A stretch of DNA of 64,000 nt from contig CAWIKR010000003.1 of assembly GCA_963836775.1 (NCBI GenBank), positions 558,001-622,000 of the forward strand. Direction: 5' to 3'. The translations under genes were made by a program, and so were the position numbers. Origin of the DNA: DASQPR01 sp963836775. Lineage in GTDB: Bacteria > Actinomycetota > Actinomycetes > Mycobacteriales > Micromonosporaceae. Of this stretch, positions 44,458-53,089 are shown piece by piece (position 1 is the first letter of the stretch; each line of letters opens with the position of its first letter). The notes beneath the pieces were generated by a model. It did no database searches. It saw only the letters and a program-made list of their open reading frames with translations, and had not been told where the DNA came from.

Positions 44458-45801
44458 GTGTCCATACCACCCTGGCTGAAGCTGCCGGACGACGTGAACG
44501 CCCTGGTCCCGATGCTGTGGCCGGCAAACGTCGCGCGCGCCGACGATGGTGTGCTGCAGGTCGGCGGCGTGCCGGTCGACGAGCTGGCCGCACGCTTCGG
44601 CACGCCCGCCTACGTGCTCGACGAAGCCGACATGCGCGCCCGCGCCGCCGCGTTCCGGGACGCGTTCAGTGACTTCGACGTCTACTACGCCGGCAAGGCG
44701 TTCCTGTCCAAGGCGATCGCCCGGATCGTCCGGGACGAGGGTCTCAACCTCGACGTGTGCTCAGGTGGCGAGCTGGCCACCGCGCTGGCCGCCGGGGTGC
44801 CGCCGGAGCGGATCGGTCTGCACGGCAACAACAAGTCGGTGGCCGAGCTGACCCGGGCGGTGGACGCCGGCGTCGGCCGGATCATCGTCGACTCGTTCCA
44901 CGAGATCGACCGGCTGTCCACGATCGCCCGCGACCGCGGAATCCGGCCCCGGATCATGCTGCGCCTGACCGTCGGCGTCGAGGCCCACACCCACGAGTTC
45001 ATCGCCACGGCGCACGAGGACCAGAAGTTCGGATTTTCGGTGGCCGGGGGAGCAGCCGCGCTCGCGGCCGCCAAGGTGCTCGGCGAGGGGGTGCTGGACC
45101 TGCGCGGATTCCACTCGCACATCGGCTCCCAGATCTTCGACACCGCCGGCTTCGAGCTGGCCGCCCGGCGGCTGGTCGCGCTGCTGGCCGAGATTCGTGA
45201 TCACCACGGCGCCACGCTGCCCGAGCTCGACCTCGGCGGCGGGTTCGGAATCGCTTACACCACCCAGGACACGCCGTCGACGCCGGCCGAGCTGGCCGAG
45301 GGCATCCGCGGCATCGTGCACTCCGAGTGCGCCGCCGCCGGACTCCCGACACCGCATCTGTCGATCGAGCCCGGCCGCGCCATCATCGGACCGTCCATGT
45401 TCACGCTCTACGAAGTCGGGACCGTCAAGGAAGTGGCGGGTCTGCGTACCTATGTCAGCGTCGACGGCGGGATGAGCGACAACATCCGCTCGGCTCTCTA
45501 CGGGGCCGCCTACAGCGCCACCGTCGCCGGGCGCCAATCGTCGGCTCCGGCCCTCCTTGCCCGGGTGGTGGGAAAGCATTGTGAGTCCGGGGACATCCTG
45601 GTGAAGGATGAATTCCTGCCGGCGGACGTTCGGCCCGGAGATCTTCTTGCGGTTCCCGGCACGGGCGCATATGCGCGCAGCATGGCGAGCAACTACAACC
45701 ACGTGCCGAGGCCGCCGGTGATCGCTGTCTACGACGGTGAGGCCCGGGTGATCGTGCGCCGGGAAACCGAAGACGATCTGCTGGCACTGGACGTGGGATG
45801 A
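44458..45801 (+). CDS. lysA: Diaminopimelate decarboxylase
   Basis: A 447-residue PLP enzyme of fold type III that converts meso-diaminopimelate to L-lysine, the last step of lysine synthesis. The PLP Lys lies in VYYAGKAFLS, followed by CSGGEL, HSHIGSQIFDT, the phosphate-binding GGGFGIAY and the substrate-binding EPGRAI. The active-site Cys-Glu of the partner subunit appears in GKHCESGDIL and the Tyr in GTGAYARSMASNYN. GTG 44458 follows GAGGAGA, and the longer frame through the palindrome is rejected. It precedes hom by 10 bp in the aspartate-family cluster. Confidence 0.96.
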   Translation: MSIPPWLKLPDDVNALVPMLWPANVARADDGVLQVGGVPVDELAARFGTPAYVLDEADMRARAAAFRDAFSDFDVYYAGKAFLSKAIARIVRDEGLNLDVCSGGELATALAAGVPPERIGLHGNNKSVAELTRAVDAGVGRIIVDSFHEIDRLSTIARDRGIRPRIMLRLTVGVEAHTHEFIATAHEDQKFGFSVAGGAAALAAAKVLGEGVLDLRGFHSHIGSQIFDTAGFELAARRLVALLAEIRDHHGATLPELDLGGGFGIAYTTQDTPSTPAELAEGIRGIVHSECAAAGLPTPHLSIEPGRAIIGPSMFTLYEVGTVKEVAGLRTYVSVDGGMSDNIRSALYGAAYSATVAGRQSSAPALLARVVGKHCESGDILVKDEFLPADVRPGDLLAVPGTGAYARSMASNYNHVPRPPVIAVYDGEARVIVRRETEDDLLALDVG

Positions 45802-45811
45802 GGGGGACGGC

Positions 45812-47092
45812 GTGAAGGTCGCGCTGCTGGGATGCGGAACCGTCGGGGCCGAGGTGGCCCGGCTGATGCACGAGCAGGCCGCGGACCTGACTGCCCGGGT
45901 CGGTGAGCCGCTGGAGATAGTCGGCGTCGCGGTCCGCCGCCTCGGCCGGGACCGCGGTGACCTCGGGCTGGACCCGAGCCTGTTCACCACCGACGCGCTC
46001 GGCCTGGTCAAGCGCGACGACGTGGACATCGTCGTGGAGGTGGTCGGCGGCATCGAGCCGGCCCGCACCTGGCTGGTCGAAGCGCTCGGCTCCGGCAAGA
46101 GCGTGGTCACCGCCAACAAGGCGCTGCTCGCCGAGGACGGCGGCACGTTGCACGACGCGGCCGCCGATGGCAGTGCCGACCTCTATTACGAGGCCGCCGT
46201 CGCCGGTGCCATCCCGCTGCTCCGGCCGCTGCGCGAGTCGCTGCTCGGCGATCGGATCACTCGGGTCACCGGCATCGTCAACGGCACCACCAACTTCATC
46301 CTGTCGTCGATGGACAGCAGTGGCATGGGCTTCGAGGAGGCGCTGGAGGAGGCGACCAACCTCGGCTATGCCGAGCCCGACCCGACCGCCGACATCGAGG
46401 GCTTCGACGCCGCCGCGAAGGCCGCGATTCTCGCCTCTCTCGCGTTCCACACCCGGGTCACCGCCGCCGACGTCTATCGCGAGGGCATCACCGAGGTGAC
46501 CGCGGCCGACATGGCCAGCGCGCACAGCATGGGTGCCACGATCAAGCTGCTGTGCATCGCGACCCGCACCGCCGACGGGGGCGTTTCGGTGCGCGTACAC
46601 CCGGCGATGATCCCCAAGTCGCACCCGCTGGCGGGCGTCGGCGACGCGTTCAACGCGGTGTTCGTCGAGGCCGAAGCCGCGGGACAGCTGATGTTCTACG
46701 GGCGCGGCGCCGGTGGCGCCCCGAGCGCCAGCGCGGTCCTCGGCGACCTGGTCGCGGTGGCCCGGAACCGGATCGCCGGCTACCGCGCGCCCAGCGAGTC
46801 GGCCTACGCCGCGCTGCCGGTGCGCGAGATGGGCGAGGTCAACACCCGCTACCACGTCAGCCTCGATGTGTCCGACAAGGCCGGGGTGCTGGCCGCGGTG
46901 GCCAACGTGTTCGCCAGGCATGACGTGTCGATCGCCACCGTCCGGCAATCCGGCCGGGGCAGCGGCGCGGTGCTGGTCATCGTCACCCACACCGCGCCGG
47001 ACGCGGCTTTGGGAGCGACGGTGCGCGAACTCCGCGGGTTGGATATCGTGCGCTCGGTAACCAGCGTGTTACGCGTCGAGGGCGACGAGTAA
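45812..47092 (+). CDS. hom: Homoserine dehydrogenase
   Basis: A 426-residue NAD(P)-dependent enzyme that reduces aspartate semialdehyde to homoserine. The nucleotide-binding loop GCGTVGAEVA is at 7-16, the catalytic region has KSVVTANKALLAEDG and YEAAVAGAIPLLRPLRESL, and GIVNGTTNFILS lies at the substrate site. A C-terminal ACT domain (about 350-426) indicates feedback inhibition by threonine. GTG start with GAGGGGG ahead. Together with thrC and thrB it supplies threonine. Confidence 0.96.
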   Translation: MKVALLGCGTVGAEVARLMHEQAADLTARVGEPLEIVGVAVRRLGRDRGDLGLDPSLFTTDALGLVKRDDVDIVVEVVGGIEPARTWLVEALGSGKSVVTANKALLAEDGGTLHDAAADGSADLYYEAAVAGAIPLLRPLRESLLGDRITRVTGIVNGTTNFILSSMDSSGMGFEEALEEATNLGYAEPDPTADIEGFDAAAKAAILASLAFHTRVTAADVYREGITEVTAADMASAHSMGATIKLLCIATRTADGGVSVRVHPAMIPKSHPLAGVGDAFNAVFVEAEAAGQLMFYGRGAGGAPSASAVLGDLVAVARNRIAGYRAPSESAYAALPVREMGEVNTRYHVSLDVSDKAGVLAAVANVFARHDVSIATVRQSGRGSGAVLVIVTHTAPDAALGATVRELRGLDIVRSVTSVLRVEGDE

Positions 47093-47129
47093 CCGCCGGT
47101 CAGCATCACCTCTAGCAAGGAGCAACGTC

Positions 47130-48179
47130 ATGTGGCGCGGATTGATCGAGACCTATCGAGACCGCCTTCCGGTCTCCGCCGAGACGCCCGCGATCACGCT
47201 CCACGAGGGCAACACACCGCTGCTGCCGGCACCCGAGATCAGCACCCGCACCGGTTGCGACGTCTACCTCAAGATCGAAGGCGCCAACCCGACCGGCTCG
47301 TTCAAGGACCGCGGCATGACGGTGGCTGTCTCGCGCGCGGTCGAGGACGGCGCCAAGGCGATCATCTGCGCATCCACCGGCAACACGTCGGCGTCGGCCG
47401 CCGCCTACGCTGCCCGGGCCGGGATCACCTGTGCGGTGCTGGTGCCGCAGAGCAAGATCGCCCTCGGCAAGCTGGCCCAGGCACTGGTGCACGGCGCCCG
47501 CCTGTTGCAGGTCACCGGCAACTTCGACGACTGCCTCGCGCTCGCCTCCAAGCTCGCCCTCGACTATCCGGTGGCGCTGGTCAACTCCGTCAACGCCGAT
47601 CGGTTGCACGGCCAGAAGACCGCCGCGTTCGAAATCGTCGAGGCCCTGGGCGACGCACCCGACGTGCACTGCCTTCCGGTCGGCAACGCCGGCAACATCG
47701 CCGCCTACTGGATGGGTTACCAGGAGGACCTCGAGGCCGGAAACGCTTCCCGGGCGCCGAAGATGTTCGGCTTCCAGGCGGCGGGTGCGGCTCCGATCGT
47801 GACCGGCCAGGTGGTCAACGAGCCGTCCACCATCGCCACCGCGATCCGGATCGGCAACCCGGCATCCTGGACCAAGGCGGTCGACGCGCGGGACGCGTCC
47901 GGCGGCACCATCGCCGCCGTCACCGATCGGGAAATCCTGTCGGCCTACCGCCTGCTCGCCCGCAGCGTCGGCGTCTTCGTCGAACTGGCCAGCGCGGCCA
48001 GCGTCGCGGGCCTGCTGCAGTCGTGCGAGCTGGGGCTGATCCCGCGGGGCTCGACCGTGGTGTGCACCGTGACCGGCCACGGTCTCAAGGACCCGGAGTG
48101 GGCGATCTCGACCGCGCCGGCGCCCACGACCATCCCTGCCGACGTCCTGGTCGCCGCGCGCGCACTCGATCTCGCGTGA
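47130..48179 (+). CDS. thrC: Threonine synthase
   Basis: A 349-residue PLP enzyme (fold type II) that turns O-phosphohomoserine into threonine. PLP binds Lys59 in NPTGSFKDRG; the glycine-rich phosphate loop is PVGNAGNIAAYW. The sequence starts at ATG 47130 after AAGGAG. Length is typical of the short bacterial class. Its stop overlaps the GTG of the next gene, an MFS transporter, by four bases, so expression of the two is coupled. Confidence 0.96.
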   Translation: MWRGLIETYRDRLPVSAETPAITLHEGNTPLLPAPEISTRTGCDVYLKIEGANPTGSFKDRGMTVAVSRAVEDGAKAIICASTGNTSASAAAYAARAGITCAVLVPQSKIALGKLAQALVHGARLLQVTGNFDDCLALASKLALDYPVALVNSVNADRLHGQKTAAFEIVEALGDAPDVHCLPVGNAGNIAAYWMGYQEDLEAGNASRAPKMFGFQAAGAAPIVTGQVVNEPSTIATAIRIGNPASWTKAVDARDASGGTIAAVTDREILSAYRLLARSVGVFVELASAASVAGLLQSCELGLIPRGSTVVCTVTGHGLKDPEWAISTAPAPTTIPADVLVAARALDLA

Positions 48180-49420
48180 CCGCTTTTTCAGTCCTTCGGC
48201 GCAACCGCGACTTCCGCCGGCTGTTCGGTGCCGAACTGGTCGTCTTCGGCGCCGACTGGTTTGTCATGGTGCCGCTGCTGGTGCTGCTCAACCGGCTCAC
48301 TGGCTCGGGCGTGCTGGGCGGCGTGACGCTGGCCACCGACACCGGCGTGCAGGCGCTGCTGCTGCCCTACGGCGGCGTCATCGCGGATCGGATCGACCGC
48401 CGCCGCATCATGATCACCGCGAACGCCGCGGCGTTCGTCGCGATCGGCCTGCTTTTGCTGGTACGCACACCCGGCACCGCGTGGCTCGGACCGGTGGCCG
48501 TGGCGGCGGTGGCGATCGCGAAGGCGTTCTACTCACCGGCCGCCACGGCGGCGCTGCCCAATGTCGTCGACCCGGAGGATCTGTCCGCCGCGAACGCGGT
48601 CGCCGGCAGCGCCTGGGGCACCATGACCGTGGTCGGCTCGTCCCTCGGCGGTGTCCTGTCGGCGGTGGTCGGACCGGACACCTGCTTCCTGATCGCGGCC
48701 GGATTCCTCGCGGTGGCGGCGGTGCTGGCGATCGGCGTACGCCGGCCGATGCAGGCACCGCGCGATGCCAGCGTGCGGCACGAGCACGCATTCCGAGCGC
48801 TGCGCGAGTCGTTCCGCTATATCCGGCATCAGCCCCGGGTGGCGGCGCTGGTCACCGTCAAGTCGGCGGTCGGCCTCGGCAACGGCGTGCTGGCATTGTT
48901 TCCAGTGCTGGCGCTCACCGTCTTCGGTGTCGGATCGCTCGGCACCGGCCTGCTGTTCGCCGCCCGCGGTCTGGGCGCGCTCGTCGGCCCACTGCTGATG
49001 CGGCGGGTTCTGCAGCATCCCAGCTGGCTGTTCCCCGGGCTGGCGATCTCGATGGCGGTCTACGGTGTCTCCTACATCGGCGTGTCGCTGGCGCCGTGGT
49101 TCGTCCTGGCGCTCGCCCTCGTCGTCGTCGCGCATCTGGCCGGCGGCGGCAACTGGGTGATGTCCGCCTACGCGCTGCAGATCGAAGTGCCGGACGAGTT
49201 GCGCGGTCGCGTCTTCGCAGCGGACACGATGATCGCCACTCTCGCCGTCACCGTCAGCACGCTGACCGTCGGTCTCTTCGTCGACACGGTCGATGCCCGG
49301 ATCCTGATCGCCGCGTGCGGCGCGGTCACGCTCGTCTACGCCGTCGTGTGGCGGGTCATCACGTTGCGGCTCCCGGCGCACGTGGAGACGGCCAAGGAAC
49401 TGGTGGGAGCCCGTCCATGA
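48176..49420 (+). CDS. MFS transporter located between thrC and thrB
   Basis: A 414-residue protein with 12 predicted transmembrane segments. The motif A loop is YGGVIADRIDRRRIMI, with further MFS features in FYSPAATAALPNVVDPEDLSAANAV (typical of the DHA3/macrolide-efflux-like group) and ELRGRVFAADTM. Both ends overlap neighbours (GTGA with thrC, ATGA with thrB), so the three are produced from one message. Export of threonine, homoserine or a related metabolite is a testable idea but the family favours drug or unknown substrates. Confidence 0.88.
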   Translation: MTAFSVLRRNRDFRRLFGAELVVFGADWFVMVPLLVLLNRLTGSGVLGGVTLATDTGVQALLLPYGGVIADRIDRRRIMITANAAAFVAIGLLLLVRTPGTAWLGPVAVAAVAIAKAFYSPAATAALPNVVDPEDLSAANAVAGSAWGTMTVVGSSLGGVLSAVVGPDTCFLIAAGFLAVAAVLAIGVRRPMQAPRDASVRHEHAFRALRESFRYIRHQPRVAALVTVKSAVGLGNGVLALFPVLALTVFGVGSLGTGLLFAARGLGALVGPLLMRRVLQHPSWLFPGLAISMAVYGVSYIGVSLAPWFVLALALVVVAHLAGGGNWVMSAYALQIEVPDELRGRVFAADTMIATLAVTVSTLTVGLFVDTVDARILIAACGAVTLVYAVVWRVITLRLPAHVETAKELVGARP

Positions 49421-50310
49421 TCGAGTTCAGCAGTGCCCGGGTCCGCGTAACGGTCCCGGCCACCAGCGCCAATCTGGGACCCGGCTTCGACGCCTTCGGT
49501 CTGGCGCTCGGCCTCTACGACACCGTGCACGGCCGGGTGTCGGACCGCCCCGGCGTCCGGGTGACGGTCAGCGGCGAGGGCGCGGGGGAGTTGCCGGACG
49601 ACGAGACGCACCTGGTCGCGTCGAGCGCGCTCGCCGCGTTCGACCGGCTCGGCGAGCGGCCCGTGGGTCTGGAGGTCGAGTGCGTCAACCGGATCCCGCA
49701 GGCCCGAGGGTTGGGATCGTCGTCGGCTGCGATTGTGGCGGGTCTCACACTTGCCCGGATGCTGGCGCCGGCCGCGGTGTTCAACGATGACGACGCACTG
49801 CGCTTGGCGACCGAGATCGAGGGCCATCCGGACAACGTGGCGCCGTGCCTGCTCGGCGGTTTCACGATCGCCTGGATGGAGCCGGATGGCGGGGTAGGTG
49901 CGGTGAAACTTGCGCCGTCGGCACGCGTACGCCCAGTGGTTTATGTGCCGACGGCGCGAGGGCTGACCGCGCACGCCCGCGCCGCGTTGCCCTCGACCGT
50001 CCCGCACCGGGACGCGGCCGCCAACGCCGGCCGTGCCGGTCTTCTGGTGCACGCCCTCACGCAGGCGCCGGAGCTGCTGCTGGCGGCCACCGAAGATCGG
50101 CTGCATCAGGATTATCGGGCGCCGGGAATGCCGGAGACCGCCGCGCTTGTTGCAAAGTTACGATCCGCGGGGATTGCCGCCGTGGTTTCCGGTGCCGGCC
50201 CGAGCGTGTTGGCGCTGGTGCTGGAAGTGGCAGTCGCTCCCGAAGTGGACGACTGGCAACGCGCCACTCCGACCTGCGATGCCGCGGGTGCGAAGGGTGA
50301 GGTAGAATAG
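49417..50310 (+). CDS. thrB: Homoserine kinase
   Basis: A 297-residue GHMP kinase that phosphorylates homoserine with ATP. The three GHMP motifs are present: VPATSANLGPGFDAFG (motif 1), the ATP loop IPQARGLGSSSAAIVAG (motif 2), and AAVVSGAGPSVLAL (motif 3). ATG 49417 overlaps the MFS stop. The sequence is complete, and it closes the threonine set hom-thrC-MFS-thrB before rho. Confidence 0.96.
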   Translation: MIEFSSARVRVTVPATSANLGPGFDAFGLALGLYDTVHGRVSDRPGVRVTVSGEGAGELPDDETHLVASSALAAFDRLGERPVGLEVECVNRIPQARGLGSSSAAIVAGLTLARMLAPAAVFNDDDALRLATEIEGHPDNVAPCLLGGFTIAWMEPDGGVGAVKLAPSARVRPVVYVPTARGLTAHARAALPSTVPHRDAAANAGRAGLLVHALTQAPELLLAATEDRLHQDYRAPGMPETAALVAKLRSAGIAAVVSGAGPSVLALVLEVAVAPEVDDWQRATPTCDAAGAKGEVE

Positions 50311-50657
50311 GTCCAACCGATGATCTACCGGTTGGCGATCTCACCATCGCAGCGTGATCTTTTCGAAATCGACTTGCCGCAGGTTAGCTTGCCGCAGGTT
50401 GGCTAGGTTGATTACGCTCTGGGGCTACAGTCGCGAACGCGATCTCTGCGCGCGACCACCCCGAACTCCGATGTGTTCTACCCCGTCGTGGGCCTGTTTG
50501 GAGAACCCGAAATCCCTCTCAACAGCCGCGGATCCAAAGGTGGATCTTCATCGGAGAGTTTGAAACACACCCCCGCCCATCTCCACGTGGTGCGGGTGCA
50601 TCGAGGCACGCCCCTCGACGAGGCACGCCTCAGCCTTTACAAGGGAGAAGGAATCCA
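50311..50657 (+). promoter_or_regulatory. Leader region of rho with tandem 15-bp repeat
   Basis: This 347-bp gap holds the rho promoter and a long leader. A 15-bp unit beginning CTTGCCGCAGGTT occurs twice in tandem at 50373-50387 and 50388-50402. TTGCCG in the second copy and TACGCT 18 bp later could be -35/-10 boxes. A 62-codon frame (50473-50661) overlaps the rho start and could be a leader peptide. Rho genes often autoregulate through their leader; that this one does is inference. Confidence 0.45.
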
Positions 50658-52562
50658 TTGAGCGACACCACCGACGTGACGTCGGGCGTCTCTGACGTCT
50701 CGACGCCGGAGGAGACCGCGGGCTCGCCCCGCCGTCGCCGTGCGGGCAGCGGATTGACCGGAATGCTGTTGCCCGAATTGCAGAGCATGGCTTCGTCGCT
50801 GGGCATCTCTGGCACCGCCCGCATGCGCAAGGGCGAGCTGATCGCAGCCATTCAGGAGCAGCAGCAGGGTCGGGTGCCCGGTCCGCGGGCTGTCGCCGCC
50901 GACGCTCCGCGCACTGAGGTGCGCGCCGAGGTCGCCGGTGAGGCCGGCGGATCGGAATCTGCTCCGGCGGCCGAAGCCACCGCCGCCCCGACCCGGGAGC
51001 GCAACCAGCGCTCGCGTGAGCGTGGCGAGGCTTCTTCCGATCGGGCTGAGGGTGGCCGTGACGGCGACCGGCGCTCGCGAGACCGTTCCGAGCGGGCCGA
51101 CCGGTCCGAGCGCGGTGAGAGGTCTGACCGCGGTGAGCGTTCCGAGCGGGGCGACCGTTCCGAGCGCGGTGAGCGTTCCGAGCGCGGTGAGCGTTCCGAG
51201 CGCGGTGAGCGTTCTGACGGTGGTCGCACCAACGACCGGTCTGACCGCAACGCCGAGGGCCGGGACCGCAACAACGACCGGAACGACCGCAACGACAATG
51301 ACGACGATGGCGAGGGTGGCCGGCGCAGCCGGCGCAGCCGCTTCCGCGAGCGCAACCGTGGTGGTAGCCGCAGCGGCGGCCGGGAGCGTGGCGAGGGCGG
51401 CGAGCCGACCGTCAACGAGGACGACGTTCTGGTGCCGGTGGCCGGCATCGTCGATGTGCTGGAGAACTACGCGTTCATCCGGACGTCGGGTTACCTCTCC
51501 GGACCGAACGACGTCTACGTGTCGATGTCCCAGGTGCGCCGCTACGGCCTGCGCCGCGGTGACGCGGTCACCGGCGTGGTGCGCGCGGTTCGGGACAGCA
51601 CCGACACCAGTGGCCGCCGGGACAAGTACAACCCGCTGGTCCGCTTGGACTCGATCAACGGCATGGACGTCGAAGAGGCGCGCCGCCGGCCCGAGTTCTA
51701 CAAGCTCACGCCGCTCTACCCACAGGAGCGTCTGCGGTTGGAGACCGAGTCGCACATCCTCACCACGCGCGTCATCGACCTGGTGATGCCGATCGGTAAG
51801 GGTCAGCGGGCACTGATCGTGTCGCCGCCGAAGGCCGGTAAGACGATGGTGTTGCAGGCGATTGCCAACGCGGTCACCCACAACAACCCGGAATGCCACC
51901 TGATGGTCGTGCTGGTCGACGAGCGACCCGAAGAGGTCACCGACATGCAGCGCTCGGTCAAGGGCGAGGTCATCCCGTCGACCTTCGACCGGCCGCCGTC
52001 GGACCACGCCACCGTCGCCGAGCTTTCCATCGAGCGCGCGAAGCGCCTGGTGGAGCTGGGTCACGACGTGGTCGTGCTGCTCGACTCGATCACTCGGCTC
52101 GGGCGGGCCTACAACAACTCGTCGCCGGCCTCTGGACGCATCCTGTCCGGTGGTATCGACTCGACCGCGCTCTACCCGCCGAAGCGTTTCCTCGGCGCGG
52201 CCCGCAACATCGAGGAGGGCGGCTCGCTGACCATCATCGCGACCGCGCTCGTCGAAACCGGGTCCACCGGTGACACGGTCATCTTCGAGGAGTTCAAGGG
52301 CACCGGCAACGCCGAGCTCAAGCTGGACCGCAAGATCGCGGACAAGCGCGTCTGGCCGGCGATCGACATCGACCCGTCCAGCACGCGTAAGGAAGAGATC
52401 CTGCTCGCGCCCGATGAGCTGGCGATCGTGCTCAAGCTCCGCAAGGTGCTGCACGCGCTCGACTCGCAGCAGGCACTTGACCTGCTGCTGGACCGGCTCA
52501 AGAAGACCCGGACCAACGCCGAATTCCTGATGCAGATCGCGCAGTCGACACCCGGCGATTAA
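50658..52562 (+). CDS. rho: Transcription termination factor Rho with Arg-rich insertion
   Basis: A 634-residue hexameric RNA-dependent ATPase that terminates transcription. Domains: an N-terminal Rho_N/SAP-like segment (about 33-68, LLPELQSMASSLGI), an intrinsically disordered basic/acidic insertion (about 80-250), the cold-shock RNA-binding domain (about 255-320, YAFIRTSGYLSGPNDVYVSMSQVRR), and the RecA-like ATPase with Walker A SPPKAGKT at 389-396 and Walker B VVVLLDSITRLGRAYN. The insertion includes a hexapeptide S(E/D)RG(E/D)R repeated about seven times (near 148-187), encoded by an almost exact 18-bp DNA repeat. Such insertions are usual in actinobacterial Rho. TTG 50658 is the start; GGGAGAAGG is 7 nt ahead. 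Confidence 0.96.
   Translation: MSDTTDVTSGVSDVSTPEETAGSPRRRRAGSGLTGMLLPELQSMASSLGISGTARMRKGELIAAIQEQQQGRVPGPRAVAADAPRTEVRAEVAGEAGGSESAPAAEATAAPTRERNQRSRERGEASSDRAEGGRDGDRRSRDRSERADRSERGERSDRGERSERGDRSERGERSERGERSERGERSDGGRTNDRSDRNAEGRDRNNDRNDRNDNDDDGEGGRRSRRSRFRERNRGGSRSGGRERGEGGEPTVNEDDVLVPVAGIVDVLENYAFIRTSGYLSGPNDVYVSMSQVRRYGLRRGDAVTGVVRAVRDSTDTSGRRDKYNPLVRLDSINGMDVEEARRRPEFYKLTPLYPQERLRLETESHILTTRVIDLVMPIGKGQRALIVSPPKAGKTMVLQAIANAVTHNNPECHLMVVLVDERPEEVTDMQRSVKGEVIPSTFDRPPSDHATVAELSIERAKRLVELGHDVVVLLDSITRLGRAYNNSSPASGRILSGGIDSTALYPPKRFLGAARNIEEGGSLTIIATALVETGSTGDTVIFEEFKGTGNAELKLDRKIADKRVWPAIDIDPSSTRKEEILLAPDELAIVLKLRKVLHALDSQQALDLLLDRLKKTRTNAEFLMQIAQSTPGD
51105..51219 (+). repeat. 18-bp tandem repeat inside rho
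   Basis: The segment repeats a unit close to GAGCGCGGTGAGCGTTCC about six times and encodes the S(E/D)RGER hexapeptides of the Rho insertion. Copy number could change by slippage without breaking the frame. Confidence 0.75.
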
Positions 52563-52571
52563 AGATTCCGC

Positions 52572-52613
52572 ACGACGAACGCCCTCCGGCCTCGGTCGGA
52601 GGGCGTTCGTCGT
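52572..52613 (+). terminator. Terminator hairpin downstream of rho
   Basis: A perfect 17-bp stem (52572-52588 with 52597-52613, arm ACGACGAACGCCCTCCG) and an 8-nt loop lie 10 bp after the rho stop. There is no long T-run, as is common for actinobacterial terminators. It separates rho from the convergent genes. Confidence 0.7.
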
Positions 52614-52620
52614 TGTGCCA

Positions 52621-52664
52621 CACGACGTTTTGGCTGGTTTCGGGCTCAGAAACCAGCCAAACGT
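52621..52664. repeat. Second long hairpin overlapping the DUF559 remnant's stop codon
   Basis: ACGTTTTGGCTGGTTT (52625-52640) pairs with AAACCAGCCAAACGT (52650-52664) with one bulged T, and flanking CACGA/ATTGTG bases extend it imperfectly. The TGA stop of the minus-strand DUF559 fragment lies at its right edge (52664-52666). Confidence 0.55.
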
Positions 52665-53050
52665 CATTGTGCGGATGATCTTGCGACGATCAACGACGCG
52701 ATCGTCGCGATCAGCTGGGGCATATTGCGCATATCGTGTTGCGTGACCGGGTAGACGTACCAGTCGGAGGCCTGAAGGTCTCGTAAGCGCTGCCGGTCCC
52801 GGGAGAGTGCGGCGTTGCTCGCGTGCCACTCGCCGTCATACTCGACGGCCAGCTTCAAGTCCGGCCATGCCAGGTCCACCCGGCGCGGATCTGCCGCGGC
52901 GTGCGGACCTCGACCGGATCGTATGGGTCAGCCATACGCACGCCCCAGATCTCGGCCGCCGACCGCCCAGTGATGACCGCACCGGCTGGCCGCCGAAGCG
53001 CGACGGCCTCGCAGCGCAGGATGTGTGTCACCGGGACCTCTGCGTCGATA
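52664..53050 (-). pseudogene. DUF559-type endonuclease-like protein remnant
   Basis: The minus-strand frame ending at 52664 gives the C-terminal DUF559 signature: LAWPDLKLAVEYDGEWH, then DRQRLRDLQASDWYVYPVT, a restriction-endonuclease-like core with the Glu-x-Asp type motif EYDGEWH. Upstream, in a different frame, is a fitting N-terminal piece (LRCEAVALRRPAGAVITGRSAAEIWGVR). The central portion is missing and the join is out of frame near 52890. It is a broken relative of the intact gene at 59755. Confidence 0.6.
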
Positions 53051-53089
53051 TCGATGCCCTGGAACAGCCGGCGCCGCCGCAGACATCCG

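Noticed and set aside
42648..44603. Long minus-strand frame of 651 codons
   Set aside because: It is antisense to argS, a classic high-GC shadow frame with His/Gln/Val-rich composition and no family motif.
45455..46990. Minus-strand 511-codon frame
   Set aside because: Antisense to hom and lysA; shadow composition, no domain.
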